This document shows positions 26,766-35,654 of a DNA stretch of 64,000 bases, in pieces. The stretch comes from Candidatus Zixiibacteriota bacterium (GTDB taxonomy: Bacteria; Zixibacteria; MSB-5A5; CAIYYT01). The notes under the pieces are model-generated. The model saw only the letters and a list, made by a program, of their open reading frames with translations, searched no databases and was not told the origin of the DNA. Made by a program: the position numbers and the translations under genes. How positions within the stretch are numbered: position 1 is the first letter of the stretch; each line of letters opens with the position of its first letter. The DNA lies in contig JADYYF010000071.1 of assembly GCA_020853795.1 (NCBI GenBank), forward strand, positions 1-64,000, in the 5' to 3' direction.

Positions 26766-28016
26766 TCACCAGCGGAACTCAATTTCGACGCGCCGATTCT
26801 GTTCGCGGCCGGCGCGCGTGCGATTGGAGGCAATCGGATTGACCGCCCCGCGCCCGATCGCCTCCAGGCGCTCGCGGGCGACTCCGCGTGTCACAAGGTA
26901 ATCGCGCACCGAGCGCGCCCGCGCCTGGGACAGCTTCAGATTCGCGTCTTCGCCGCCCAGATTATCTGTATGGCAAACGATCGCTGCTCGCACTTCCGGA
27001 AACATCTGCAGCAATGCCGCCACCGAGTCCACGGCAATTCCGCGCTCCGCTCGCAGCAGCGTGTCGCCGGGCGCGAACAGCGCGTGCAGTACCTGCCGGC
27101 GCAAGTAAACCTCGTAATCCGGACATCCGTGCGCGTCGACAACGATCCCTCCCGCTGTGCCAGGGCATGTATCGAGCGAATCGACGACGCCGTCATCGTC
27201 AGAGTCGATCTTCGCGCTGGCGGAGTCGACCCGCGCCGGTAGCGGCACCATCAGAGTCGAATCGGTCGGCGATCGCTGCGGCTGCACTTCGTAGACGCGG
27301 CGTTCGGATTCTCTCTCGCGTCGTGGGCGCAACTTCGCGGCACCGCCACGACTGGACGATCGCCCGCCAAAGCTGATCGAGATTCCGGCAACTGCGCTGA
27401 CAATTCCCCGCGATCGGGAGTCATTGACCCAATCGGCGAAGTCGGTTCCCAAGCCGGTGAGATACATCAGGGTCGTCGTCAGATCGATCGCAATCCGGCT
27501 TGAAATCTGATACTCCAGTCCCAGCGCGGCGCTGGCGGCGATTTCCGTGGCCGCCAAATCAGTCTTGCCGCCGTCGCTGGACCGCACCACGAGTCTTGCG
27601 CCATCCGCGCGCAAATGTACGCTCCAGAGCACCGCTGCCGCCTGCGCCTGCAAGAACGGCGCCAGTCCACCCCGTTCCTTTAGATAAAGCCGTGGTCCGA
27701 AGCTAAGAGTCGTCAGCTTCCAGCGGCGATTGGATCGGTCATTGTCAATATCGAGGAAAGATGCTACGCACGTATCGTTGTCGATCTGGGCGTGTTGTAG
27801 CGACGCCGTCAGTGCCAGCCGTTTTGTTAACTGGATTTGCGCATCGAAGCCGAAGGCGGGCGCCAGAAGCCAGATCTGCGCCGAGTCATTGAGTACCGGC
27901 TGTAGGACACCGCCGTGAAGCTGAATCGTGTAGACGCGACCGCTGCCGCCGACCGCCGTGGAAGCAACACAAACCGCAGCAAGCAACAGGAGGACAATCC
28001 ACGCGCGCAGACCCAT
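26766..28016 (-). CDS. OmpA-family outer-membrane protein with TSP3 linker
   Basis: Residues about 1-25 are a signal peptide and about 28-215 look like an eight-strand barrel. A short linker contains a thrombospondin type 3 calcium motif (DSDDDGVVDSLDTCPGT). The C-terminal OmpA domain (about 300-416) includes NLKLSQARARSVRDYL and NRRVEIEF, which bind peptidoglycan. ATG 28016 (MGLRAW) was chosen because it begins the signal peptide; an in-frame extension to 28073 lies inside the upstream gene. It ends the nagZ-anmK-SpoIID run and would tether the outer membrane to the cell wall that those enzymes process. Confidence 0.85.
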   Translation of the reverse strand: MGLRAWIVLLLLAAVCVASTAVGGSGRVYTIQLHGGVLQPVLNDSAQIWLLAPAFGFDAQIQLTKRLALTASLQHAQIDNDTCVASFLDIDNDRSNRRWKLTTLSFGPRLYLKERGGLAPFLQAQAAAVLWSVHLRADGARLVVRSSDGGKTDLAATEIAASAALGLEYQISSRIAIDLTTTLMYLTGLGTDFADWVNDSRSRGIVSAVAGISISFGGRSSSRGGAAKLRPRRERESERRVYEVQPQRSPTDSTLMVPLPARVDSASAKIDSDDDGVVDSLDTCPGTAGGIVVDAHGCPDYEVYLRRQVLHALFAPGDTLLRAERGIAVDSVAALLQMFPEVRAAIVCHTDNLGGEDANLKLSQARARSVRDYLVTRGVARERLEAIGRGAVNPIASNRTRAGREQNRRVEIEFRW

Positions 28017-28047
28017 GATCCGAAGATCGATCAGTTCAACTCGGCGC

Positions 28048-29295
28048 TCAATACATTTTTTGGATCTGCGCACCGGTGTAATAGTGAGTCAAAATCTCCC
28101 GGTAGGTCTGCCCCGCGCGAGCGCGGCCGATGGCGCCGCACTGGCACATGCCGATCCCGTGCCCGTAGCCGCGGCCGCTGACCTGCACCGCCGTCACCAG
28201 GCCGGCGGAATCGCGCACCAACTGAAAATCCACATCCGACGAACGCAGGATCCCGCCGCCATTCGGCCGCGTAATCGCCCAGCGAATCTGGTCCTTAGTC
28301 AGGTACACGTCGCCGCGCTCAGTGGTGACGCGCAGCGTAATGGCACGACCGCCGGTCGCGCGCGACTGCACCGTCATGGCGAGCAACTGCGTGCCCAGGG
28401 TACTCGCATCCTTGCGTCCCGCTTCCAGATACTTGCGAATCGACGCCAGCACCGAATCCGCCGCCAAGGTTTCGTCCCAGGTGTAGTACTTCGACCAATT
28501 GCAGAAGGTGTCATCCGGTACGCTCTGCAGGTATGAACGCGGCTCCTTGTCCCAGACGTCGGCTACCGCATCGGTGTGACCGCCGCAGGTCGAGTGGTAG
28601 TAGGTCTCGATCAGTTCACCGTCCGCCATCAGGACTTCGCCGCGCGTTTCGCGCAGGGCCTGATCGGTCAGGCGCTGCTCACCGTCGACGCCGATATACA
28701 CCTGGTCGAGAATCTCGTTAACCATGTCGTATTGTTTGTTGGGATATTTCCCGCGCGTCACCAGCGCATAGGTGCGCGCCGCCACCGCCTGCGCTTTGAC
28801 TGCTTCATATTCATCCTGATTGCGCCGGCCAATTTCCGGCGCCAGTACGCCGCGCAGATAGTCCTCGAGGTTCAGGACGTTGACGATGTACAAGGTATCG
28901 TGGCCGTCGGGATAGAATTCGAAGACACCGCGGAATTTGCGCTTGTCCAGCCACAGCCACGACTTCTTGTCCGCCGACACCGTTACTTTTCTGAGTTTCG
29001 TTTCCAGCCGGTTGCCGTCGAGATCGGTCAGGGTCAGATATGAGCCTTCCGCTTCGATCTTCAAATGCGCTGAGGAGTAATAGGCGGACTTCTCATTGTT
29101 GACATCCCAGGTGCGCACCACGCAGTCCCCTTTGGCGCCGAATTTGACCTTGTCCGCTGTATGCAGGATGCGCACGCGAATCAGCGGCTTCTTGAGCGCA
29201 TCGTAACCATCTTGCTTGACCGCGTAGTTCATCCGCGCGCAGGCCAGCATCGACACGACAAACGTGATGATCGCAACGACGAAGGTTCGCATCAT
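28048..29295 (-). CDS. SpoIID/LytB-domain lipoprotein, putative lytic transglycosylase
   Basis: SpoIID-domain proteins cleave the glycan strands of peptidoglycan, SpoIID itself forming 1,6-anhydro-MurNAc ends. A lipoprotein-type signal (LACAR, Cys19) precedes an N-terminal beta-rich region. The SpoIID domain (about 140-415) has YLRGVLAPEIG with the expected catalytic Glu, AARTYAL, STCGG and the metal/structural motif GYGHGIGMCQCGA. The bacterium is not a spore former by any other evidence here, so a vegetative or cell-division role is likely. The start overlaps the anmK stop by four bases, and the OmpA gene starts 31 bases after its stop. Confidence 0.9.
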   Translation of the reverse strand: MMRTFVVAIITFVVSMLACARMNYAVKQDGYDALKKPLIRVRILHTADKVKFGAKGDCVVRTWDVNNEKSAYYSSAHLKIEAEGSYLTLTDLDGNRLETKLRKVTVSADKKSWLWLDKRKFRGVFEFYPDGHDTLYIVNVLNLEDYLRGVLAPEIGRRNQDEYEAVKAQAVAARTYALVTRGKYPNKQYDMVNEILDQVYIGVDGEQRLTDQALRETRGEVLMADGELIETYYHSTCGGHTDAVADVWDKEPRSYLQSVPDDTFCNWSKYYTWDETLAADSVLASIRKYLEAGRKDASTLGTQLLAMTVQSRATGGRAITLRVTTERGDVYLTKDQIRWAITRPNGGGILRSSDVDFQLVRDSAGLVTAVQVSGRGYGHGIGMCQCGAIGRARAGQTYREILTHYYTGAQIQKMY

Positions 29296-30464
29296 GGCAA
29301 TGATATTTTACCCAGCACCGCTCGACGCGCCGCGCCGGTGACCTGGGGCAAATTCCCTTCCTCACCTTCGATCGCCAGGTTGGCCAGATACGCAAATGTC
29401 TCCGCCTCGACGAAATCAACGTTTGACCCGAATTCCGTGGTCAAACCCACGCGTGCCGGCGCAAAATGCTCCTGCAGTCTCTTCCGTAACGTCACGTTAT
29501 GCGCGCCGCCGCCGCAGACCAGCACCAACGACGGCGACTCATCGCGGCACAGACGTTGCGTCTGGCGCCGGATCGTCACTGCCGTGAACTCCGTCAGCGT
29601 CGCTGCCGAATCCTCAGGCTTCAACTCTTTGATCAGTGCCTTGACCGGTTCAGCTTCAAGCAACTTCGCCATTTCCCGGCGATCAAGACTCATCGGCAAT
29701 GAGCGGGTCACGAACTCACTTCTCAACAATTCTGCCAGCAGTGCGTCATGAACCGCACCGGTGGCTGCCACCGCGCCGCCGGCATCATAATTGCGCCCGC
29801 AGGCGCTGCGCATCAAGGTGTCGATCAGGCAATTGCCGGGGCCGGTGTCGGTGGCCAGTACTTCACCGTCGCGTTTGAGTATCGTCACATTGGCGATCCC
29901 ACCGATATTGACTACCGCCTTCGTTAGCCGCCGCTCGGAAAATCGCAGCGCATGGTAGATCGGCGCCAGCGGCGCCCCGCTGCCCCCGACCGCCAGGTCC
30001 GCGCTGCGAAAGTCGCTGACTGTGACCACACGCGTTGCTTTTGCCAGGTACTCCGCCTCACCGATCTGCAATGTGGCGCGCGTCTCGAAACCCGCAACGG
30101 TGCGCGGCTGCGACAGGTGGCGCACCGTCTGCCCGTGCGATCCGATCAAATCGATCTGCTCCCGTGCGAGCTGGTGTGTCCGGCAAAACTCGACGACCGC
30201 GCCGGCATAGAAGCGACCCAGCGCGTGACTCGTAGCGCTCAACTCCTCCAGTGACACGGCCGCGCTATTCGCCAGTTCAAGCACTTTCTCGCGCAGTTCA
30301 CCAGGATAGGGCGCTGTCGCTGCCGCCAGGTTCCGCAGTGAGCGATCGAGCAAGTTGACTTCGCAATAGGCTATATCCAATCCGTCCGCCGACGTCCCCG
30401 ACATCAATCCGAGGGTGCGCCGCGGCATCTTGTTGGTAATCACTTTGATCAAGGGGTGAATCAT
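29292..30464 (-). CDS. anmK: Anhydro-N-acetylmuramic acid kinase
   Basis: AnmK phosphorylates 1,6-anhydroMurNAc in the cytoplasm so that it can re-enter metabolism as MurNAc-6-phosphate. The 390-residue product has GLMSGTSADGLD near the N-terminus, GSHGQTVRH, the central VVNIGGIANVT and DTGPGNCLID motifs, and CGGGAHN. ATG 30464 overlaps the nagZ stop as ATGA; a second ATG at 30428 (MPRRTLGLM) would also give a normal N-terminus, and neither has a strong ribosome binding site. NagZ directly upstream makes its substrate and the SpoIID-type gene downstream would make the polymer ends. Confidence 0.95.
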   Translation of the reverse strand: MIHPLIKVITNKMPRRTLGLMSGTSADGLDIAYCEVNLLDRSLRNLAAATAPYPGELREKVLELANSAAVSLEELSATSHALGRFYAGAVVEFCRTHQLAREQIDLIGSHGQTVRHLSQPRTVAGFETRATLQIGEAEYLAKATRVVTVSDFRSADLAVGGSGAPLAPIYHALRFSERRLTKAVVNIGGIANVTILKRDGEVLATDTGPGNCLIDTLMRSACGRNYDAGGAVAATGAVHDALLAELLRSEFVTRSLPMSLDRREMAKLLEAEPVKALIKELKPEDSAATLTEFTAVTIRRQTQRLCRDESPSLVLVCGGGAHNVTLRKRLQEHFAPARVGLTTEFGSNVDFVEAETFAYLANLAIEGEEGNLPQVTGAARRAVLGKISLP

Positions 30465-31459
30465 GCACTCAGGAACTGCGCGTTTTCTTTCTTGAACCGG
30501 CTCACTCGATGGTAGCTCGCTGCGATTCGCAGCGCAAGTCTTTCATCGTGCTGTGCGTACGCCGCCATTCCACCGATCACCTCGTCCAATTGATCGTGCA
30601 AGTTGGCATAGATTAGCAAGTCGTTACCCGCCAACAAAGCGCGCACGCCCGCTTCGACCTGGTTGATTTGCTCCAGGGCCCCCAACATCTGCAAATCATC
30701 AGAAATGACAAGCCCGGAGAATCCGATTTCGCCGCGTAATTCTTCCTCAATAATGTGCTCCGAAAAGGTCGCGATTTGACCCGGATCGAGCGAATCGGCT
30801 CGCACGTGGGTGGTCATCACGAAATCGACATCCGCCTGCGCTGCCGCGCGAAACGGCGCGTAATCCTTGTGCCGAAATTCTTCGCGGCTTTGCTGCGAGC
30901 GCGCAACCACTTGATGCGGATCGCCGATGGCACTGGCCAGGCCGGGGAAATGCTTGGCGCACGCCAGCACGCGCTCGCGATGGAATTGCTGGACCTGCGC
31001 CGTTGTCACCGCCGCCACCGTGCCCGGATCCGAGGAGTACGCCCGTCCATACAAGACGTGGTCACTTGTTGCGGGCGCCAAATCGCAGACCGGCGCCAGA
31101 TTCAGATTGATCCCGTCTTTGCGCAGTTCGCGCGCCGTTGTCGCGGCGGCAGCCAGCAACCCTTCCGGATCGCCGGCTTCGGCATAGTGCCACGGTGAAG
31201 GAAACGTGGGAAAATCTCCGTCGAAACGCACGACGCGTCCACCCTCCTGATCCACGGCAATCAGCGCTTGCGCTCCCCCGGCTACCGTCGTCATCGCGGT
31301 CAGCCGTCGCAGTTGGTCGCGGTCGCGATAGTTGCGGGCAAACAGGATTATACCGCCAAGCGCGCCATCCTTCAATGCAGCTTCAAAGTTGTGGGGGAGC
31401 AAATGCCCGTCGAATCCCGCCACGAGCAGTGACCCGACCATGCGCCGCAGCTCAAGCAT
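30461..31459 (-). CDS. nagZ: Beta-N-acetylhexosaminidase NagZ (GH3)
   Basis: NagZ removes GlcNAc from GlcNAc-anhydroMurNAc muropeptides. The 332-residue, signal-less (cytoplasmic) product has AVDQEGGRVVRF, the CAKHFPG segment, the Asp-His pair of the general acid/base loop (GDPH) and the nucleophile region VISDDLQM. The loop sequence KHFPGLASAIGDPH differs from the usual KHFPGHG pattern at the third His, but the Asp-x-His pair is kept. ATG 31459 overlaps the upstream GGDEF-gene stop as ATGA. Together with anmK this is a compact recycling module. Confidence 0.93.
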   Translation of the reverse strand: MLELRRMVGSLLVAGFDGHLLPHNFEAALKDGALGGIILFARNYRDRDQLRRLTAMTTVAGGAQALIAVDQEGGRVVRFDGDFPTFPSPWHYAEAGDPEGLLAAAATTARELRKDGINLNLAPVCDLAPATSDHVLYGRAYSSDPGTVAAVTTAQVQQFHRERVLACAKHFPGLASAIGDPHQVVARSQQSREEFRHKDYAPFRAAAQADVDFVMTTHVRADSLDPGQIATFSEHIIEEELRGEIGFSGLVISDDLQMLGALEQINQVEAGVRALLAGNDLLIYANLHDQLDEVIGGMAAYAQHDERLALRIAASYHRVSRFKKENAQFLSA

Positions 31460-33063
31460 CAGATCATCACGACCGCGTTCTTGCCGCTGCCCTTGGCGAG
31501 GTACATCGCCTGATCGACCAGCTGCACCAGCTCGTCCTCGCTGCGACCATTGTCAGGATAGGTGGTAATTCCGACCGAAACGGTGACTCTCAGGCGCGGG
31601 AACTTGGCGCCGTCGCCGAAAGTCGAGGACTCGATCTCGGCGCGAATTCGCTCGGCGATAATTCGGGCGTCGTCGTTATCGGTTTGCGGGAGGATGATGA
31701 TAAACTCCTCGCCACCATAGCGGGCGAGGACGTCGGTGTCACGGATATTGGCCGCCAGCACCCGCACCACGCCGCGCAACAGCATATTTCCCGCCTCATG
31801 CCCGTAATTGTCATTAATCCGCTTAAACCAATCGAGGTCAACCATGATCAGCGATAGTGGCTGGTGGTAGCGGGTGGCGCGCTTGATTTCATCGTTGAGG
31901 CGCTCGGAGAAGAAGCGGTAGTTGTAGACTCCGGTCAGCTCGTCGATAATCACCATCTTCTCCAGTTCGGCGTGCAGGCGCGAGTTTTCGTAGGCCATCG
32001 CCGCCGACCCGGCCAGAATCGCCGCGACCTTCTGGTCGGTCTCGGAGAAGCGATTGAGCCGGCTGGCCTCCGCCTGCAAGACGCCGATGACGCGTCCATG
32101 CGATATCATCGGTACAATCAGCGCGCTCTGCGCGTCGCTGATGGTCGGAATATACTCGGGAAACTGCTGCAGATCAACGATTCTTCGCGCCCGGCCGCTG
32201 CGCACTACTTCGCCGACCAGTCCCTCCGCCGCGATAATCTCCCGCAGACCGGAGGTCAGCCGCCGGCCCTCCTGCAGCCGTCCGCGCTCGTACAGGTAGG
32301 TCAAGTCGGGAGCGCAGAGCTGAATCGAACACATCTCGAATCCCAGAATTGATTCGACGATATTTAACACGTCGCGGGTGATGCCCTGGTCGTCATGCAG
32401 TTCGCCCAACAACCGCGAGGTTTCATAGATGTTTTCGATCCGCGCCTGTGAACGTTCCAGTTCGGTCGTGCTCTCGTTAAGTGAATCGAGCAGTTTCAGC
32501 AGCTTGCCCTCCGACTGCTTCATATGCCGCGCGACAAATCCCACCGCATAAGCAAAAAACCAGGCAAACCCGACCCGCAACCCCAGTTCAATCGGCGAGG
32601 TTCTGGTGAGCAGTTCCGGGTTGGAGACGATGTAAAGAATCGTTACGGCGAACGAAACGCCCACGCAGAAGTTCAGGCTGAAGTAGTACGCTGAGAACAT
32701 GATGTTCAGGTAGTACAGCAGGTAAAAACCGGAATCCGCGCCGCCGGTGAACTTGATCAGGTAGGTCACGAAAATCACGTCGAAGATCAAGGAATAGGTG
32801 AAGACCTCCGAGATCAGCTTCGGCTTGAATTTCCAAATGGAATAGAAAATCGCCAGGTGCAGCGCGAAGATCACCATGCCAAAGCTGATCTCGCGCTGGA
32901 CGTTCTCGGCCCCGGTCGTGGAAAACATCCAACTCAGCACAGCTACGGCCGTGATGGCGCGCGAAGCCATGTAGATGCTCTCTAACCGGGGGAAGAGTGA
33001 TCGAATCGTGCTATTCAAAGTGCGCTCACCCGGGTAAGATTCCCATTGTCGTATTATCGACAC
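31459..33063 (-). CDS. Membrane GAF-GGDEF diguanylate cyclase
   Basis: The protein should make cyclic di-GMP. About five or six membrane helices fill residues 30-185. A short coiled coil (about 190-225) connects to a GAF domain (about 225-360) and a GGDEF domain (about 370-534). The active site GGEEF is intact (RYGGEEFIIIL) and DELTGVYNYRF is typical; no EAL or HD-GYP domain is present. Start is uncertain: GTG 33063 and GTG 33144 are in frame, TTG 33018 is another, and none has a convincing ribosome binding site. It is the first gene of the run that overlaps nagZ, anmK and the SpoIID gene, so cell-wall turnover and c-di-GMP may be co-expressed. Confidence 0.88.
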   Translation of the reverse strand: MSIIRQWESYPGERTLNSTIRSLFPRLESIYMASRAITAVAVLSWMFSTTGAENVQREISFGMVIFALHLAIFYSIWKFKPKLISEVFTYSLIFDVIFVTYLIKFTGGADSGFYLLYYLNIMFSAYYFSLNFCVGVSFAVTILYIVSNPELLTRTSPIELGLRVGFAWFFAYAVGFVARHMKQSEGKLLKLLDSLNESTTELERSQARIENIYETSRLLGELHDDQGITRDVLNIVESILGFEMCSIQLCAPDLTYLYERGRLQEGRRLTSGLREIIAAEGLVGEVVRSGRARRIVDLQQFPEYIPTISDAQSALIVPMISHGRVIGVLQAEASRLNRFSETDQKVAAILAGSAAMAYENSRLHAELEKMVIIDELTGVYNYRFFSERLNDEIKRATRYHQPLSLIMVDLDWFKRINDNYGHEAGNMLLRGVVRVLAANIRDTDVLARYGGEEFIIILPQTDNDDARIIAERIRAEIESSTFGDGAKFPRLRVTVSVGITTYPDNGRSEDELVQLVDQAMYLAKGSGKNAVVMI

Positions 33064-33220
33064 GCCGGGCGAAAGCCTTAATCCATTATCGATCAGAAGG
33101 TTAGTTGTGTAGACGGTGTTGCGATGCGGTACTCGGGATTGCACTCGAACCTCGGTTGCCGTCCCACTCCATCAATGACTCAATCACTGTCGCGAGAAGC
33201 GCTTACTGCTGTGAGACGAG

Positions 33221-33256
33221 ACAAAACGAAAGCGAGAGTGAACTGCACTCTCGCTT
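33221..33256 (-). terminator. Rho-independent terminator of the exported oligopeptidase
   Basis: A perfect 11-bp stem (33230-33240 with 33246-33256) around a five-base loop is followed on the minus strand by TCGTTTTGT, 31 bases after the stop at 33287. Confidence 0.85.
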
Positions 33257-33286
33257 CATCTCGAAACACTTGATCAAGCGTCGGTG

Positions 33287-35425
33287 TCAGGGCTGGAGCT
33301 TCAGCACCTTCAGCAGGAACGCGTATTCAAACGCGATCTCCTTGTAAGCCTCATAACGCCCCGACGCCCCGCCGTGACCAGCATCCATATTGGTTTTCAA
33401 CAGCAGTAAATTGCCGTCGGTCTTCATGGCGCGCAACTTGGCGCAGAATTTCGCCGGCTCCCAGTACGCCACGCGCGGATCGTTCAACCCGGCGGTAATC
33501 AAGATCGGCGGATAGTTGGTGGCACGGATATTGTCATACGGCGAGTACGAGCGCATGTAACTATAGTATTCCGGTTCCAGCGGATTTCCCCATTCCTCCC
33601 ATTCGGTAACCGTCAACGGAATCGTCGAGTCCGACATGGTGTTGATCAAGTCAACAAACGGCACATCGGCAACGACCGCACCCCACAAATCGGGACGCAT
33701 TGTCAACACCGACCCGACCAGCAGACCGCCGGCGCTCCCGCCATAAGCGATGACCTTGTCCGTGGCTGCGTACTTCTCCTTGATCAGGTGCTCAGCACAG
33801 GCGATGAAGTCGGTGAAGGTGTTCTTCTTGTTCAGCAGCCGGCCGGCGTAATACCACGGTCGCCCCATCTCGCCGCCGCCGCGCACCTGCGCGATCGCAA
33901 ACACAAAACCGCGGTCGAGCAGGCTGATCCGGGCCACCGAAAACCACGGGTCCTCCGGAATTCCGTAAGCGCCGTAGCCGTCAAGATACACCGGGTTCGT
34001 CCCGTCCTTGCGAAACTTGTCCTTGCGGTAAACCAGCGCGATCGGCACTTGCACCCCGTCCGGCGCCGTCGCAAAAATGCGCTCGGCCTGATATTGCGTG
34101 GCATCATAGCCGCTGGGGATTTCATCCTGCTTTAGAAGCTTGCGCTCGCGCGATTCCATGTCGTATTCAAACACCGATTTCTGTGTCGTCAGCGAGAAAT
34201 AGGTAAACCGCAGTGCACGGCTGTTGAAGTCCGGATTGTTGTTGAACATTGCAGAAAACGTCGCTTCCGGAAACTCGATATTGTGCTCCGCCTTGTCGCT
34301 CAAGCGCACGATCTTGAGCTGGATCAATCCGTTCTGGCGCTCGCTGATGGCGACGTAATCCTTGAAAGTCTTCATCGACTCGACCCGGATCTCCTCGCGG
34401 TATGGCAGGAACTCTTTCCAGTTCGCCTTGCCCGGGTTGCTCGCCGGCGCCGTCATCACCTTGAAGTTGAGCGCGTTGTCATTGGTGATAATAAAAAACT
34501 GGTCGTCGTGCGGGAACACGTAGTACTCAACACCCGCCTGGCGCGGCTGCACCACCTTGAATTCGCCGAGCGGATTGTTGGCGTCAAGGTACAGTGCCTC
34601 CGAGGTCGTCTCGCTGCCCAGATCAATCATGATCCAACGTTTGTTGCGCGACAGTGCGACATCAACAAAGTAGTGATCGTCCGGCTCCTCAAAAATCAGT
34701 TTGTCCGCGCTCGCCGCGCTGCCGAGCACGTGGCGATAGATGCGATACGGCCGGTAGGTTTCGTCGAGCACGTCGTAGAAAAGCGTGTGGTTGTCCGCCG
34801 CCCAGGCGATGCTGTTGCCGACGTTGGGCACGCGGTCGCTCAGCAGCTTGCCGGTCTGCAGATTCTTGACATACAGCGTGTAGACCTCGCCGCCCGTCGT
34901 ATCGACCGAGTACGCCAGCAACTGGTGATTCGGGCTGAGGCCGTACGCGCCGATGTGCAGATATTCCTTCCCGACCGCCAGCTCGTTTTCGTCGAGCAGA
35001 ATTTCTTCCGGCGCCTCCAGACTCCCCAACTTGCGGCAGTGGATCGCATATTCCTTACCTTGCTCGGTGCGCGAGTAGTAATAGTAGTTGTCAACCTTTT
35101 CCGGCACGCTCAGGTCGGTCTCTTTGATGCGGCCGATGATTTCCTTGAAGATCTGCTCCTGCAGCGCCTCCGTGTCCGTCATCATCATCTTGGTGTACTC
35201 GTTCTCGGCTTCGAGATAGTCGAAAACATCCGGATCGGTGCGGTCGCGCAGCCAGAAGTAGTTGTCGATGCGCACCTCGCCGAACAGCGTGTCCGCCTTG
35301 GGAATCACCGTCGCCACCGGCGGCGTCGGCGCCTGCGCCAGCGCGGCTGCGCTCAAGCCAAGGACAATCAAAACCCAGATCGCTGTGAGCTTACTGAGTC
35401 CAGAACTGTTGAACCGAAGAGTCAT
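33287..35425 (-). CDS. Exported prolyl oligopeptidase (S9A)
   Basis: A serine peptidase of the prolyl oligopeptidase/oligopeptidase B group. The start ATG 35425 follows GGAGG seven bases away and gives a signal peptide (about residues 1-30, ending AALAQA), so the enzyme is periplasmic or secreted. Residues about 35-440 form the seven-bladed propeller, and about 450-712 the hydrolase with Ser564 in YGGSAGGLLVG, Asp in GLNDPRVAYWEP and His in DAGHGGASGR. The substrate is likely short Pro- or Arg-containing peptides; the exact specificity is not visible. It is monocistronic with its own terminator. Confidence 0.93.
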   Translation of the reverse strand: MTLRFNSSGLSKLTAIWVLIVLGLSAAALAQAPTPPVATVIPKADTLFGEVRIDNYFWLRDRTDPDVFDYLEAENEYTKMMMTDTEALQEQIFKEIIGRIKETDLSVPEKVDNYYYYSRTEQGKEYAIHCRKLGSLEAPEEILLDENELAVGKEYLHIGAYGLSPNHQLLAYSVDTTGGEVYTLYVKNLQTGKLLSDRVPNVGNSIAWAADNHTLFYDVLDETYRPYRIYRHVLGSAASADKLIFEEPDDHYFVDVALSRNKRWIMIDLGSETTSEALYLDANNPLGEFKVVQPRQAGVEYYVFPHDDQFFIITNDNALNFKVMTAPASNPGKANWKEFLPYREEIRVESMKTFKDYVAISERQNGLIQLKIVRLSDKAEHNIEFPEATFSAMFNNNPDFNSRALRFTYFSLTTQKSVFEYDMESRERKLLKQDEIPSGYDATQYQAERIFATAPDGVQVPIALVYRKDKFRKDGTNPVYLDGYGAYGIPEDPWFSVARISLLDRGFVFAIAQVRGGGEMGRPWYYAGRLLNKKNTFTDFIACAEHLIKEKYAATDKVIAYGGSAGGLLVGSVLTMRPDLWGAVVADVPFVDLINTMSDSTIPLTVTEWEEWGNPLEPEYYSYMRSYSPYDNIRATNYPPILITAGLNDPRVAYWEPAKFCAKLRAMKTDGNLLLLKTNMDAGHGGASGRYEAYKEIAFEYAFLLKVLKLQP

Positions 35426-35654
35426 TCTTATCCTCCGCATATATAGCGGTTATACGATTATTGGGAGAAGAAGGTATGAAATTCCAGGGTGCTTTGGAAG
35501 CGCGAACCTTGCCGAAAAGTCGATCCGGAGCTCAACAAATCACCTTGACGCCCGTGAAATTGGAAATGTATACTGGAGTGCATTGGCTTTGCGCATGCGA
35601 GATTCCCCTGGTCGGATCCTGCATCGGGTCGATGATTTTGAAGGGAGTGCCTAC

